Assembly (NCBI RefSeq): GCF_900115435.1
Contig: NZ_FOWK01000002.1
Location: 186,001 to 250,000 of the forward strand
Reading direction: 5' to 3'
From: Prevotella sp. tf2-5
Lineage (GTDB): Bacteria > Bacteroidota > Bacteroidia > Bacteroidales > Bacteroidaceae
DNA: 64,000 nt
Every line of letters begins with the position of its first letter. Within the stretch, counting starts at the first letter, position 1. Both the position numbers and the translations under genes were made by a program. Below are positions 1-7,741 of the stretch, piece after piece. A model generated the notes under the pieces. The model saw only the letters and a list, made by a program, of their open reading frames with translations, had not been told where the DNA came from and did not search any database.

Positions 1-205
1 CCATCAAGCAGGGTGAGGAACTGCCGACATTTGAGGTGGAGTATGAGGGTTTCAAGAACGGTGAGACTTCAGAAGTCCTGACGCAGCAGCCCACCGTCTC
101 TACGAATGCGACCTCATCCAGTACTCCTGGTGAGTACGAGATTACCGTCAGTGGTGCTGATGCCCAGAACTATGAGATTACCTATGTTGCTGGTAAGTTG
201 ACGAT
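1..205 (+). repeat. Near-identical MBG coding repeat, copy 1
   Basis: This stretch recurs 468 nt downstream at 469-673 with only about three base differences (for example T123/G591 and the codons near 186/654). It encodes one MBG repeat unit. Such near-identity points to recent duplication or gene conversion between repeats, with a more divergent repeat in between. Confidence 0.9.
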
Positions 206-1418
206 TGTAGATGCCGATGCCTTGATAGTCAAGGCGAATAGTTATACGATAGAGTATGGTGACGACTTTCCTAAGTTTGAGTTTACCAGTGAGGGTGCAA
301 CGCTTGAAGGAACACCAACTATTACCTGTGAAGCAACAAAGACTTCCCCTATTGGAACCTATCCGATTGTTATCGCAAAGGGTAGTGTGACGAACTACAA
401 CGCCACATACGTCAATGGTACGCTGACCATCACGAAGGCTCCCCTGACGATTACGGCAAAGGACTACACCATCAAGCAGGGTGAGGAACTGCCGACATTT
501 GAGGTGGAGTATGAGGGTTTCAAGAACGGTGAGACTTCAGAAGTCCTGACGCAGCAGCCCACCGTCTCTACGAATGCGACCTCATCCAGTGCTCCTGGTG
601 AGTACGAGATTACCGTCAGTGGTGCTGATGCCCAGAACTATGAGATTACCTATGTCGTTGGTAAGTTGACGATAGAAGAAAAAGTGGAGATTATGCCTAT
701 TACTGAAACGGAAGAGACTTCGTTCAAAGAGATTATTGCGGGCGAAATGAATTTGGAGAACACTGTAATTGACAACACCTATTATAATATGGATGCAACA
801 AACGGTGACGGCTATGATACTACGGAGGAGGCTCTGGTGCTGAACTCTACGACAACGGATGAGCAGATGAATGCGATACAGGATGCTGAGGTGGGTGATG
901 CTGTCGTACATGAGAACTACACTGGCATCATCTTCGAGATTCCTGAGAGTAAGGGTAGCGTTACGGTCGATGTACAAACCATCGGGACGCATGTGTTGAT
1001 GGTACAGATAGGAAATAGTGTTCCAACAAAGATTACAAAGATGGAGCGAGGAACGGTTGATGTGCCATTTGATGTAAAAGAACCTTCTTATGTCTACCTG
1101 TATGCGAGTACGGAGAATGGAAGTGCTGCACGTCTTGATCGTGCTCCTGTAGTTGGTGAGAACAGTGTTCTGCTTTATGGCTACAAAGTGACTTTCGGTG
1201 CAAGTTATATCCCTGGTGATGCCAATGGTGACGGCAATGTGAACGTGACGGATATCGTGGCTACCGTCAACTTTATCATGGAGAATCCTACGAGTACCTT
1301 CGACTTTGAGGCTGCTGATGTTAACGAGGATGGTGCCGTGAATGTCACGGATATTGTGGGTATGGTGAATATCATCATGTCTAATCCTTCTCGTGAAATA
1401 GATGAAATAAGTCTATAA
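1..1418 (+). CDS. MBG-repeat surface protein with C-terminal dockerin-like domain (5' truncated)
   Basis: The reading frame is already open at the left edge, so only the C-terminal part is present. It holds the end of one MBG/YDG-type beta repeat (to about nt 210), a second divergent repeat (about 216-435) and a third (about 436-675) that is nearly identical to the first at the DNA level. A region of unknown fold of about 170 residues follows. The last 65 residues carry two calcium-loop motifs, GDANGDGNVNVTDIV near nt 1215 and ADVNEDGAVNVTDIV near nt 1310, as in type I dockerins. MBG repeats usually form stalks of extracellular adhesin-like proteins in Bacteroidota. A dockerin-type end suggests a protein-protein contact or a secretion tail. 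No substrate can be inferred. A terminator follows. Confidence 0.85.
   Translation, partial: IKQGEELPTFEVEYEGFKNGETSEVLTQQPTVSTNATSSSTPGEYEITVSGADAQNYEITYVAGKLTIVDADALIVKANSYTIEYGDDFPKFEFTSEGATLEGTPTITCEATKTSPIGTYPIVIAKGSVTNYNATYVNGTLTITKAPLTITAKDYTIKQGEELPTFEVEYEGFKNGETSEVLTQQPTVSTNATSSSAPGEYEITVSGADAQNYEITYVVGKLTIEEKVEIMPITETEETSFKEIIAGEMNLENTVIDNTYYNMDATNGDGYDTTEEALVLNSTTTDEQMNAIQDAEVGDAVVHENYTGIIFEIPESKGSVTVDVQTIGTHVLMVQIGNSVPTKITKMERGTVDVPFDVKEPSYVYLYASTENGSAARLDRAPVVGENSVLLYGYKVTFGASYIPGDANGDGNVNVTDIVATVNFIMENPTSTFDFEAADVNEDGAVNVTDIVGMVNIIMSNPSREIDEISL
469..673 (+). repeat. Near-identical MBG coding repeat, copy 2
   Basis: Second copy of the repeat at 1-205 (offset 468 nt), in the same reading frame. 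Recombination between the two copies would delete or add one 468-nt (156-codon) unit without breaking the frame. Confidence 0.9.
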
Positions 1419-1438
1419 CATTATTTACTTCATAATGA

Positions 1439-1468
1439 GGGGGCACGTCTTCGGATGTGCCCCTTTTT
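1439..1468 (+). terminator. Rho-independent terminator of the MBG/dockerin gene
   Basis: GGGGCAC and GTGCCCC form a GC-rich stem around a ten-base loop, followed by TTTTT. It begins 21 nt after the stop codon of the preceding gene. Confidence 0.85.
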
Positions 1469-1525
1469 GTATTCTTTTGTGAGATGTGGCAATAATATCC
1501 AAACTGCATGCGTTTATAATAAAAA

Positions 1526-2164
1526 ATGAAAATCATGAATAGGATCATTGCTATCATCACATTTCTATGCCTTTGCATGGGTATGAAGGCACAACAGGAG
1601 ACTGGTTCGTGGACACTGACGCCACGTGTGGGTATCAACTCATCGAATATGTCGGTAGAAGATTTATGGACAGACCTTGACCATGCTGTCGGTGCGAAAC
1701 GGAAATGGGGCTTTGTGGGAGGTCTTGACGCAGAGTATCACGCATGGCAGCAAATCGGTATCTCTGTGGGTGCCTACTATTCCAATGAGGGCTATACTTA
1801 TGGCACTGTGGACAATCTGGGTAAGGTGACACAGACACTTCACTTCATCAATATCCCTGTCCTCGTCAATTTCTATATAGAACCGAATATCCTGCCAGGT
1901 CTTGCCTTGAAGGCTGGTGTGCAACTGGGCTATCTGGTGAGTGGGAAATACAAGGATAACGTTAACTCCCTGACTAATACGAGTGACTTCAAGCGTGTCA
2001 ATGTATCCATTCCTGCAGGCATCTCCTATTGTTATCGGAACTTCGTCGCCGACCTTCGTTATAATATCGGTTTGATGAACATGTGCAACGTGGAACTGGC
2101 TGTGGAGGACTCTTGGAAGACCAATTCCCTATGGTTGACAGTCGGTTATCAGTTTGAGCTATAA
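1526..2164 (+). CDS. PorT-family outer-membrane beta-barrel protein
   Basis: A 212-residue protein with an N-terminal signal peptide ending in GMKAQ. The mature part alternates glycine/aromatic-rich strands typical of small eight-stranded barrels: a 'PRVGINSSNMS' start, an 'LHFINIPVLVNFYI' strand, and a terminal 'WLTVGYQFEL' strand ending in a hydrophobic residue as outer-membrane barrels do. It belongs to the porin/PorT-like group (OMP_b-brl_2) common in Bacteroidota, whose exact roles are mostly unknown. It starts after the terminator of the upstream gene and is probably transcribed alone. It converges on uvrA. The function beyond membrane location is not evident. Confidence 0.8.
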   Translation: MKIMNRIIAIITFLCLCMGMKAQQETGSWTLTPRVGINSSNMSVEDLWTDLDHAVGAKRKWGFVGGLDAEYHAWQQIGISVGAYYSNEGYTYGTVDNLGKVTQTLHFINIPVLVNFYIEPNILPGLALKAGVQLGYLVSGKYKDNVNSLTNTSDFKRVNVSIPAGISYCYRNFVADLRYNIGLMNMCNVELAVEDSWKTNSLWLTVGYQFEL

Positions 2165-2165
2165 A

Positions 2166-2186
2166 AGTAAATTCACTGAATTTACT
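2166..2186. terminator. Small inverted repeat in the convergent gap before uvrA
   Basis: Nine-base arms AGTAAATTC/GAATTTACT with a three-base loop lie between two convergent genes. The arms are AT-rich and no long T-run follows, so termination in either direction is only a weak inference. Confidence 0.35.
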
Positions 2187-2209
2187 GAAACAAGTGCTAT
2201 CTTTATCAT

Positions 2210-5056
2210 TTATCGCCTTAGTTCCGCTTTCAGGAACTTGGGGGTGTAACCCTTCTTGCTCTTGGCGATTTCCTCTGGTGTACCTGTCGAGAGGACGGTA
2301 CCACCGTTGCGTCCACCCTCTGGTCCCATATCGATGATATAGTCGGCGAGTTTGATGACATCGAGGTTATGCTCGATGATGATGACAGTATTACCACGAT
2401 CCACGAGTTTCTGTAGCACGTCCATGAGGATGCGGATATCCTCGAAATGCAGACCAGTGGTAGGCTCGTCAAGGATGTAAAGCGTCTTTCCCGTGTCTTT
2501 CTTCGACAGTTCGGTAGCGAGTTTCACACGCTGGCTCTCACCACCGCTGAGGGTCGTAGAGGGCTGTCCGAGTTTGATATAGCCCAGTCCCACCTCCTGA
2601 ATCGTCTTGATCTTTCGCAGGATATCAGGAACGTTCTCGAAGAACTCCACCGCTTGGTTGATGGTCATATCGAGCACATCGGCGATAGACTTGCCCTTGA
2701 AGCGCACCTCTAAGGTCTCCCGGTTATAGCGTTTCCCATGACACTCCTCACAAGGTACCTGGATGTCAGGCAGGAAGTTCATCTCTATCGTTTTATAACC
2801 ATTACCACCGCAGGTCTCGCAACGCCCTCCTTTCACGTTGAAAGAGAATCGTCCGGGTTTATAGCCTCGGATCTGTGCCTCTGGCAGATGGACGAACAAG
2901 TTGCGGATGTCAGAGAAGACACCAGTATAGGTGGCAGGGTTAGAGCGTGGGGTACGTCCGATAGGACTCTGGTCGACATTCACCACCTTATCTATATATT
3001 GCAGTCCCTCGATGCTGTCATAGGGCATCGGAGCCTGCAAAGAACGATAGAAATGCTTCGACAGGATGGGGTAGAGTGTCTCGTTGATAAGAGTAGACTT
3101 ACCCGATCCGCTGACACCTGTGACGAGAACAAGTTTACCCAAAGGGAACTCCACATCGATATTCTTCAGGTTATTACCACGACAACCGCGGAGCCACAAG
3201 CTCTTGCCGTTGCCCTTGCGCCGGGATGTTGGAATCTCGATATTCCGGTCACCACTCAGATATTGTGCCGTAATGGTGTTTGCCTTCATCATCTCATCGA
3301 CGGTGCCTTGGAACACCACCTCACCGCCTTTGCGTCCAGCCTTAGGACCGATATCCACGATATAGTCGGCATTGAGCATCATGTCACGGTCGTGCTCCAC
3401 TACGATGACGGTATTACCGAGGTCACGCAGTTCCTTGAGGGAGCGGATGAGTCGGTCGTTGTCCCGCTGATGCAGTCCGATACTGGGCTCATCGAGGATA
3501 TACAGCACGTTGACGAGTTGTGAACCAATCTGTGTGGCAAGACGGATACGCTGGCTCTCACCACCAGAGAGAGAGGCTGACTGACGATTGAGGGCAAGAT
3601 AGTCGAGTCCTACTTCCAACAGGAAGTTGAGTCGGGTACGTATCTCTTTCAGGATCTCCGAGGCGATCTGTTGCTGTTGGTGGTCCATATGCTCTTCCAC
3701 TTCTTCCAGCCATTCCCGCAATTCCGTAAGGTCCATGCAGGCAAGTTCTGAGATGTTCTTGTCCCAAATCTTATACGACAGCGCCTCACGGTGAAGCCGT
3801 TGTCCATGACATTCTGGACATTCACACTCCGCCAGGAACTGGTCAGCCCATTTCTGTCCACTGGTACTCTCGTCGTTCTCCATGACATTCCGCAGGTATT
3901 TCACGACTCCGTCGAAGCTCACGAAATAGTCGCTGGAGGTGTGTACCAGTTCTTTGTCAATGCGGATGGTGTCTAAAGAACCATAGAGAATCTCGCTTAA
4001 AGCCTCTTCTGGAATGTCATTGACAGGTGTCTTGATGGTACATTCATATTTTTGAAGGATGGCGTCAATCTGCCAGAAGATCATCTGGTTCTTGTATTTC
4101 CCCAAGGGAACGACGGCACCATCATGGATACTCAGTTGACGGTTGGGAATCACCTTCTCCAAGTCGATTTCGTTGATATATCCCAAACCTTTACAACGGG
4201 GACAGGCTCCCTGTGGGGAGTTGAATGAGAACGTATTGGGAGCTGGATCACTATACGAGATACCCGTGGTGGGACACATCAGCCGTTTGGAGAAATGCTT
4301 CACGCTACCTGTCTCATAGTCCATGATCATCAAGAGTCCCTCTCCTTGTTTCATGGCGATGTTGATACTCTTCTTGAGACGGTCGGAAGGGGTGGACGGC
4401 TCGTCAGGACGGATGGGGTCGATGGCGAGACGGTCGATGACGACCTCGATGTCATGGTTCTTGTAACGGTCGACCTTCATGCCACGGGTAATCTCCTGTA
4501 CCTCTCCATCTACACGGACATGGAGGTATCCTTTTCGTCGCATACTCTCGAAAAGCTCACGGTAATGACCCTTACGACTTCTTACCACAGGGGCAAGGAT
4601 GAGAATCTTTTTCCCGGCATAGTCATGCATGACCATCTCGACGACTTTCTCTTCCGTGTATTTCACCATCGGCTCCCCCGTCATATAACTGTAAGCCTTA
4701 CCGGCACGGGCAAAGAGCAGTCGCATATAGTCATAGACCTCCGTAGTGGTACCAACGGTAGAGCGGGGGTTCTTGTTGGTGGTCTTCTGCTCAATACTGA
4801 TGACGGGTGAGAGACCGGTGATCTTATCTACGTCAGGACGTTCCATGCCTCCCAGGAAGTTACGGGCATAGGCGGAGAACGTCTCGATATACCGACGCTG
4901 TCCCTCGGCGAAGATGGTGTCGAAGGCAAGGGATGACTTTCCTGAGCCACTGAGACCAGTGATGACGGTCAGTGACTGACGGGGAATCTCCACATCCACA
5001 TTCTTCAGATTGTGGACGCGTGCACCCCAGACATTGATTTTCTGATCACTGCTCAT
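2210..5056 (-). CDS. uvrA: UvrA, excinuclease ABC subunit A
   Basis: A full-length 948-residue UvrA, the DNA-damage recognition ATPase of nucleotide excision repair, which works with UvrB in the cytoplasm. The N-terminal ATPase begins with the Walker A motif GLSGSGKSS near residue 34. The second ATPase half has GVSGSGKST near residue 645. Both ABC signature motifs (SLSGGESQR, TLSGGESQR) and both 'YILDEPS/T' Walker B motifs are present. Zinc-finger cysteine pairs occur as CPRC, CPEC/CHGQR and CETC...CEEC. The start overlaps the stop of the upstream CHU_C gene by 11 nt, so the two are probably cotranscribed. Bacteroidota often encode more than one UvrA paralogue; this one has all catalytic motifs. 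Confidence 0.97.
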   Translation of the reverse strand: MSSDQKINVWGARVHNLKNVDVEIPRQSLTVITGLSGSGKSSLAFDTIFAEGQRRYIETFSAYARNFLGGMERPDVDKITGLSPVISIEQKTTNKNPRSTVGTTTEVYDYMRLLFARAGKAYSYMTGEPMVKYTEEKVVEMVMHDYAGKKILILAPVVRSRKGHYRELFESMRRKGYLHVRVDGEVQEITRGMKVDRYKNHDIEVVIDRLAIDPIRPDEPSTPSDRLKKSINIAMKQGEGLLMIMDYETGSVKHFSKRLMCPTTGISYSDPAPNTFSFNSPQGACPRCKGLGYINEIDLEKVIPNRQLSIHDGAVVPLGKYKNQMIFWQIDAILQKYECTIKTPVNDIPEEALSEILYGSLDTIRIDKELVHTSSDYFVSFDGVVKYLRNVMENDESTSGQKWADQFLAECECPECHGQRLHREALSYKIWDKNISELACMDLTELREWLEEVEEHMDHQQQQIASEILKEIRTRLNFLLEVGLDYLALNRQSASLSGGESQRIRLATQIGSQLVNVLYILDEPSIGLHQRDNDRLIRSLKELRDLGNTVIVVEHDRDMMLNADYIVDIGPKAGRKGGEVVFQGTVDEMMKANTITAQYLSGDRNIEIPTSRRKGNGKSLWLRGCRGNNLKNIDVEFPLGKLVLVTGVSGSGKSTLINETLYPILSKHFYRSLQAPMPYDSIEGLQYIDKVVNVDQSPIGRTPRSNPATYTGVFSDIRNLFVHLPEAQIRGYKPGRFSFNVKGGRCETCGGNGYKTIEMNFLPDIQVPCEECHGKRYNRETLEVRFKGKSIADVLDMTINQAVEFFENVPDILRKIKTIQEVGLGYIKLGQPSTTLSGGESQRVKLATELSKKDTGKTLYILDEPTTGLHFEDIRILMDVLQKLVDRGNTVIIIEHNLDVIKLADYIIDMGPEGGRNGGTVLSTGTPEEIAKSKKGYTPKFLKAELRR

Positions 5057-5498
5057 TGGTGTTTGTTACCGTGTTAAAACTGCGTAGCAGATTGACATCC
5101 TTCTTGATGTCATACTCTTTTCCATCTCCACCTCTGGCTCTGACACGGACGAAATAGACACCGTCCTTGACGGGTCTTCCCTTGTAGGTACCGTCCCATC
5201 CTTTCTCGATGTCCGTCCAGTCTGTCCAGACATAGAGGCATTGTCCCCAGCGATTAAAGATCATCGCCTTGAACTCCACGATATTCTGATAGGTGGATTT
5301 CGCCTGATACTTGTCATTGTGACCGTCATTGTTAGGAGAGAACGCATTAGGCATCTCCAACTTGCTGGGTTGCAATGCGGTAGAGTCAGCGGTAGAGTCG
5401 GTGAGCTCGTCGTCATCATCATCACCACCAGCGACAGCGAAAGTCGGCATTGCCACAAGGGCTAAAAGCAACAGAAAAGCATATAAAATTGATTTCAT
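5046..5498 (-). CDS. Small secreted protein with CHU_C (T9SS type B) sorting domain
   Basis: About 150 residues: a signal peptide (MKSILYAF...FAVAG), an acidic linker (GDDDDDELTDSTADST), then a gliding-motility-associated C-terminal domain recognised by 'PNAFSPNNDGHND', 'IFNRWGQ' and 'WDGTYKGRPVKDGVYFV'. In larger proteins this domain targets cargo to the type IX secretion system; here it makes up nearly the whole protein. I start it at the ATG whose codon ends at 5498, because a reverse -7 box lies immediately upstream and a longer frame would run through that promoter. Its stop lies inside the uvrA start, which suggests translational coupling with DNA repair, an odd pairing. The cargo role is unknown. 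Confidence 0.8.
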   Translation of the reverse strand: MKSILYAFLLLLALVAMPTFAVAGGDDDDDELTDSTADSTALQPSKLEMPNAFSPNNDGHNDKYQAKSTYQNIVEFKAMIFNRWGQCLYVWTDWTDIEKGWDGTYKGRPVKDGVYFVRVRARGGDGKEYDIKKDVNLLRSFNTVTNTNEQ

Positions 5499-5501
5499 TC
5501 T

Positions 5502-5510
5502 GCAAAAATA
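5502..5510 (-). promoter_or_regulatory. -7 box TATTTTTGC for the CHU_C-uvrA operon
   Basis: Matches TAnnTTTGC on the minus strand. Only three bases separate it from the ATG at 5498, so the transcript would be essentially leaderless. Confidence 0.6.
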
Positions 5511-5553
5511 CGAAAAATCGAGTGCAGAACAAAGGAAACTCGTTTCTTTTTTG

Positions 5554-5562
5554 TAATTTTGC
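5554..5562 (+). promoter_or_regulatory. -7 box TAATTTTGC for the LysM gene operon
   Basis: Matches TAnnTTTGC. The first in-frame ATG (5570) lies seven bases after it, and another ATG at 5588 is a possible alternative start. Confidence 0.6.
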
Positions 5563-5569
5563 ACCATAA

Positions 5570-6982
5570 ATGACTAAAAATGGAATTATGAAGCGAATAA
5601 TAAGATATATTACGCTAGCCGTCTTGCTGGTACTCACCACAGAGACAGCCCTTGCCCAGCAGTCGAGGATACGAGAGCGTCATGAGGTGAAGCGTAAGGA
5701 AACTATTTTTGGTATTTCCCGTATGTATGGTATTACCATTCAGGAACTCATCGACGCTAATCCAGAGATGAACACCCCGGGCTATGAGTTGAAAAAAGGT
5801 GACTATATCAATATTCCCTGGCCGAAGAACCAGCCACAGGCAGACACTCCTCAGCAACCGACAGCATCAGCTCAACAGCCTTCATCTGTCGCCCGACCCA
5901 AGAATGAGGAAGTGGATGTGCGCAATCGTGAGGTTCGCATAGGGGTTATGCTCCCTTTGCATAAGGTCAATGGTGACGGCAAGCGCATGCTAGAGTACTA
6001 TCGTGGTATCCTGATGGCGTGTGACAGTCTGCGTGCCAACAATATCTCCACCGATATCCGGGCATGGAACGTAGCTGAGGATACGGACATCAATACTTTC
6101 CTTGCTGATCCCAAGGCTGCTGAGTGTGATGTGATTTTCGGTCCTTTGTATTCGAAGATGGTGAAACCTTTGGGCGATTTTGCCACACAACATGATATCA
6201 AGGTGTTCATACCTTTTTCCATCAACAGTCATGAGATATTGATCAACCGTCATCTCATGCAGGTCTATCAGCCCCCCACGGAACAGAATGAACTGGTCAT
6301 CGACCATTTCTTGGAGCGTTTCAGTGATACCCATCCCGTTTTCATCGATTGTAATGATACCACTAGTCAGAAGGGTATCTTTACCTTTGGACTGCGCCGT
6401 AGGTTGGAGGCAAAGAACATTGCCTATAAAATCACGAACCTGAACTCCAGTGATGGCATGTTCTACAGTTCTTTCAGTCCCACCAAACGGAATATGGTGA
6501 TACTGAACACGGGACGCTCCAAGGAACTCAATGCCGCTATGGCAAAGCTCAATGGTCTGCGTCTGGCACATCCCGAACTGCGAATCAGTGTGTTCGGCTA
6601 TACCGAGTGGATGCTCTATACCCGTCATCAGTTGGAGAACTTCTATAAGTTTGATACTTATATTCCTGCTCCCTTCTATACCGACCTGTCGTCTCCACGC
6701 ACAGAACGTATCATGCAGAAGTATCGCTGGAACTTCCATTGTGACATGATGCCCAATGCGTTGCCGCGTTTTGCCATCACGGGTTTCGACCATGCGTATT
6801 TCCTGCTGAAAGGTATTCATATCTATGGCAAGAACTTCACAGGTGGATCGGGAATGGTAGGCTATACCCCCATCCAGACACCCCTTCATTTCGAGCGGAT
6901 AGGTAATGGCGGCCTGAAGAACCGTAGCATGTTCTTCGTACATTATATGCCGGAACGCAAAACAGAAACGATCAAGTTCTAA
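5570..6982 (+). CDS. LysM domain protein with periplasmic-binding-protein-like domain
   Basis: A 470-residue exported protein. After a signal peptide (cleavage near TALAQ) comes a LysM domain (HEVKRKETIFGISRMYGI...ELIDANP, about residues 38-85) expected to bind peptidoglycan. A Q/P-rich linker follows, then a type 1 periplasmic-binding fold starting at 'VRIGVMLPLHKVNGDG' and including 'DVIFGPLYSKMV', reminiscent of LppC/LpoA-like and amino-acid-binding proteins. An envelope role, perhaps regulating peptidoglycan synthesis, fits but is not proven. The start could be the ATG at 5570 (near-leaderless) or at 5588, closer to the signal peptide. It heads a likely operon with the next gene three bases downstream. 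Confidence 0.8.
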   Translation: MTKNGIMKRIIRYITLAVLLVLTTETALAQQSRIRERHEVKRKETIFGISRMYGITIQELIDANPEMNTPGYELKKGDYINIPWPKNQPQADTPQQPTASAQQPSSVARPKNEEVDVRNREVRIGVMLPLHKVNGDGKRMLEYYRGILMACDSLRANNISTDIRAWNVAEDTDINTFLADPKAAECDVIFGPLYSKMVKPLGDFATQHDIKVFIPFSINSHEILINRHLMQVYQPPTEQNELVIDHFLERFSDTHPVFIDCNDTTSQKGIFTFGLRRRLEAKNIAYKITNLNSSDGMFYSSFSPTKRNMVILNTGRSKELNAAMAKLNGLRLAHPELRISVFGYTEWMLYTRHQLENFYKFDTYIPAPFYTDLSSPRTERIMQKYRWNFHCDMMPNALPRFAITGFDHAYFLLKGIHIYGKNFTGGSGMVGYTPIQTPLHFERIGNGGLKNRSMFFVHYMPERKTETIKF

Positions 6983-6985
6983 GAG

Positions 6986-7738
6986 ATGAGAAGACTTTTA
7001 CTGTTTTACCTTTTCGCCTTTATACCTTTCTTCGTGAGGGCACAGGTAGGTGAGTATCGCACCGACTTTGCCGTGGGTGTGAATGGCGGTTATATATTAA
7101 GTAATGTCAGTTTTACCCCTGATGTCCCGCAGAACATGCAGGGGGGCATGACGGCAGGTGTCACATTCCGTTATACCTGTGAGAGATATTTCAAGAGTAT
7201 CTGTTCCATCGTCGCCGAGGTGAATATCGCACAGGTGGGCTGGAAGGAGAAAATACAAGGACTCGAAAACCAACCATTGTACTATGAGGGGGATGATGTC
7301 GCCTTGCATTATGAGCGAAAGATGACGTATCTGCAGATCCCGCTTTTTGCCCGACTGGGATGGGGTAGGGAGCGTAAGGGACTGCAAGGCTTCTTCCAGG
7401 TAGGTCCTCAGATGGGTATCTTCCTGAGTGAGTCGACGAATACGAATCTGATACCAGGTATACAACCGACAGAGCCTCGCAGCTCAAATATCGTGGCACA
7501 GGAGACGATGCCTGTCGAGAAGAAATTCGACTATGGTATTGCCGGTGGTGCCGGTATTGAGTTTTCCGTACCCAAGGTGGGTCATTTCATGCTGGAGGGT
7601 CGTTATTACTATGGATTGGGCAATATCTACGGCAATTCGAAGAGTGACTATTTCGGCAAGTCTAATTTCGGACAGATCGTCATCAAGGCGACTTACCTCT
7701 TCGATATCATCAAGACTAAAAACGATAAAATTAAATAA
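6986..7738 (+). CDS. PorT-family outer-membrane protein
   Basis: A 250-residue protein with a signal peptide ending FFVRAQ and a beta-barrel pattern: 'FAVGVNGGYILSNVSF', 'GGMTAGVTFRY', 'YLQIPLFARLGWG', 'GFFQVGPQMGIFLS' and 'GIAGGAGIEFS'. These are the hallmarks of the PorT/porin family proteins of Bacteroidota. PorT itself is a type IX secretion accessory protein, but the family is broad and the specific role is not visible. It starts three bases after the LysM gene and ends three bases before the peptide transporter, so it sits in the middle of an operon. Confidence 0.8.
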   Translation: MRRLLLFYLFAFIPFFVRAQVGEYRTDFAVGVNGGYILSNVSFTPDVPQNMQGGMTAGVTFRYTCERYFKSICSIVAEVNIAQVGWKEKIQGLENQPLYYEGDDVALHYERKMTYLQIPLFARLGWGRERKGLQGFFQVGPQMGIFLSESTNTNLIPGIQPTEPRSSNIVAQETMPVEKKFDYGIAGGAGIEFSVPKVGHFMLEGRYYYGLGNIYGNSKSDYFGKSNFGQIVIKATYLFDIIKTKNDKIK

Positions 7739-7741
7739 ATT

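Noticed and set aside
3084..4810. Long plus-strand frames opposite uvrA
   Set aside because: They are antisense shadows of a highly conserved gene and show no domain features.
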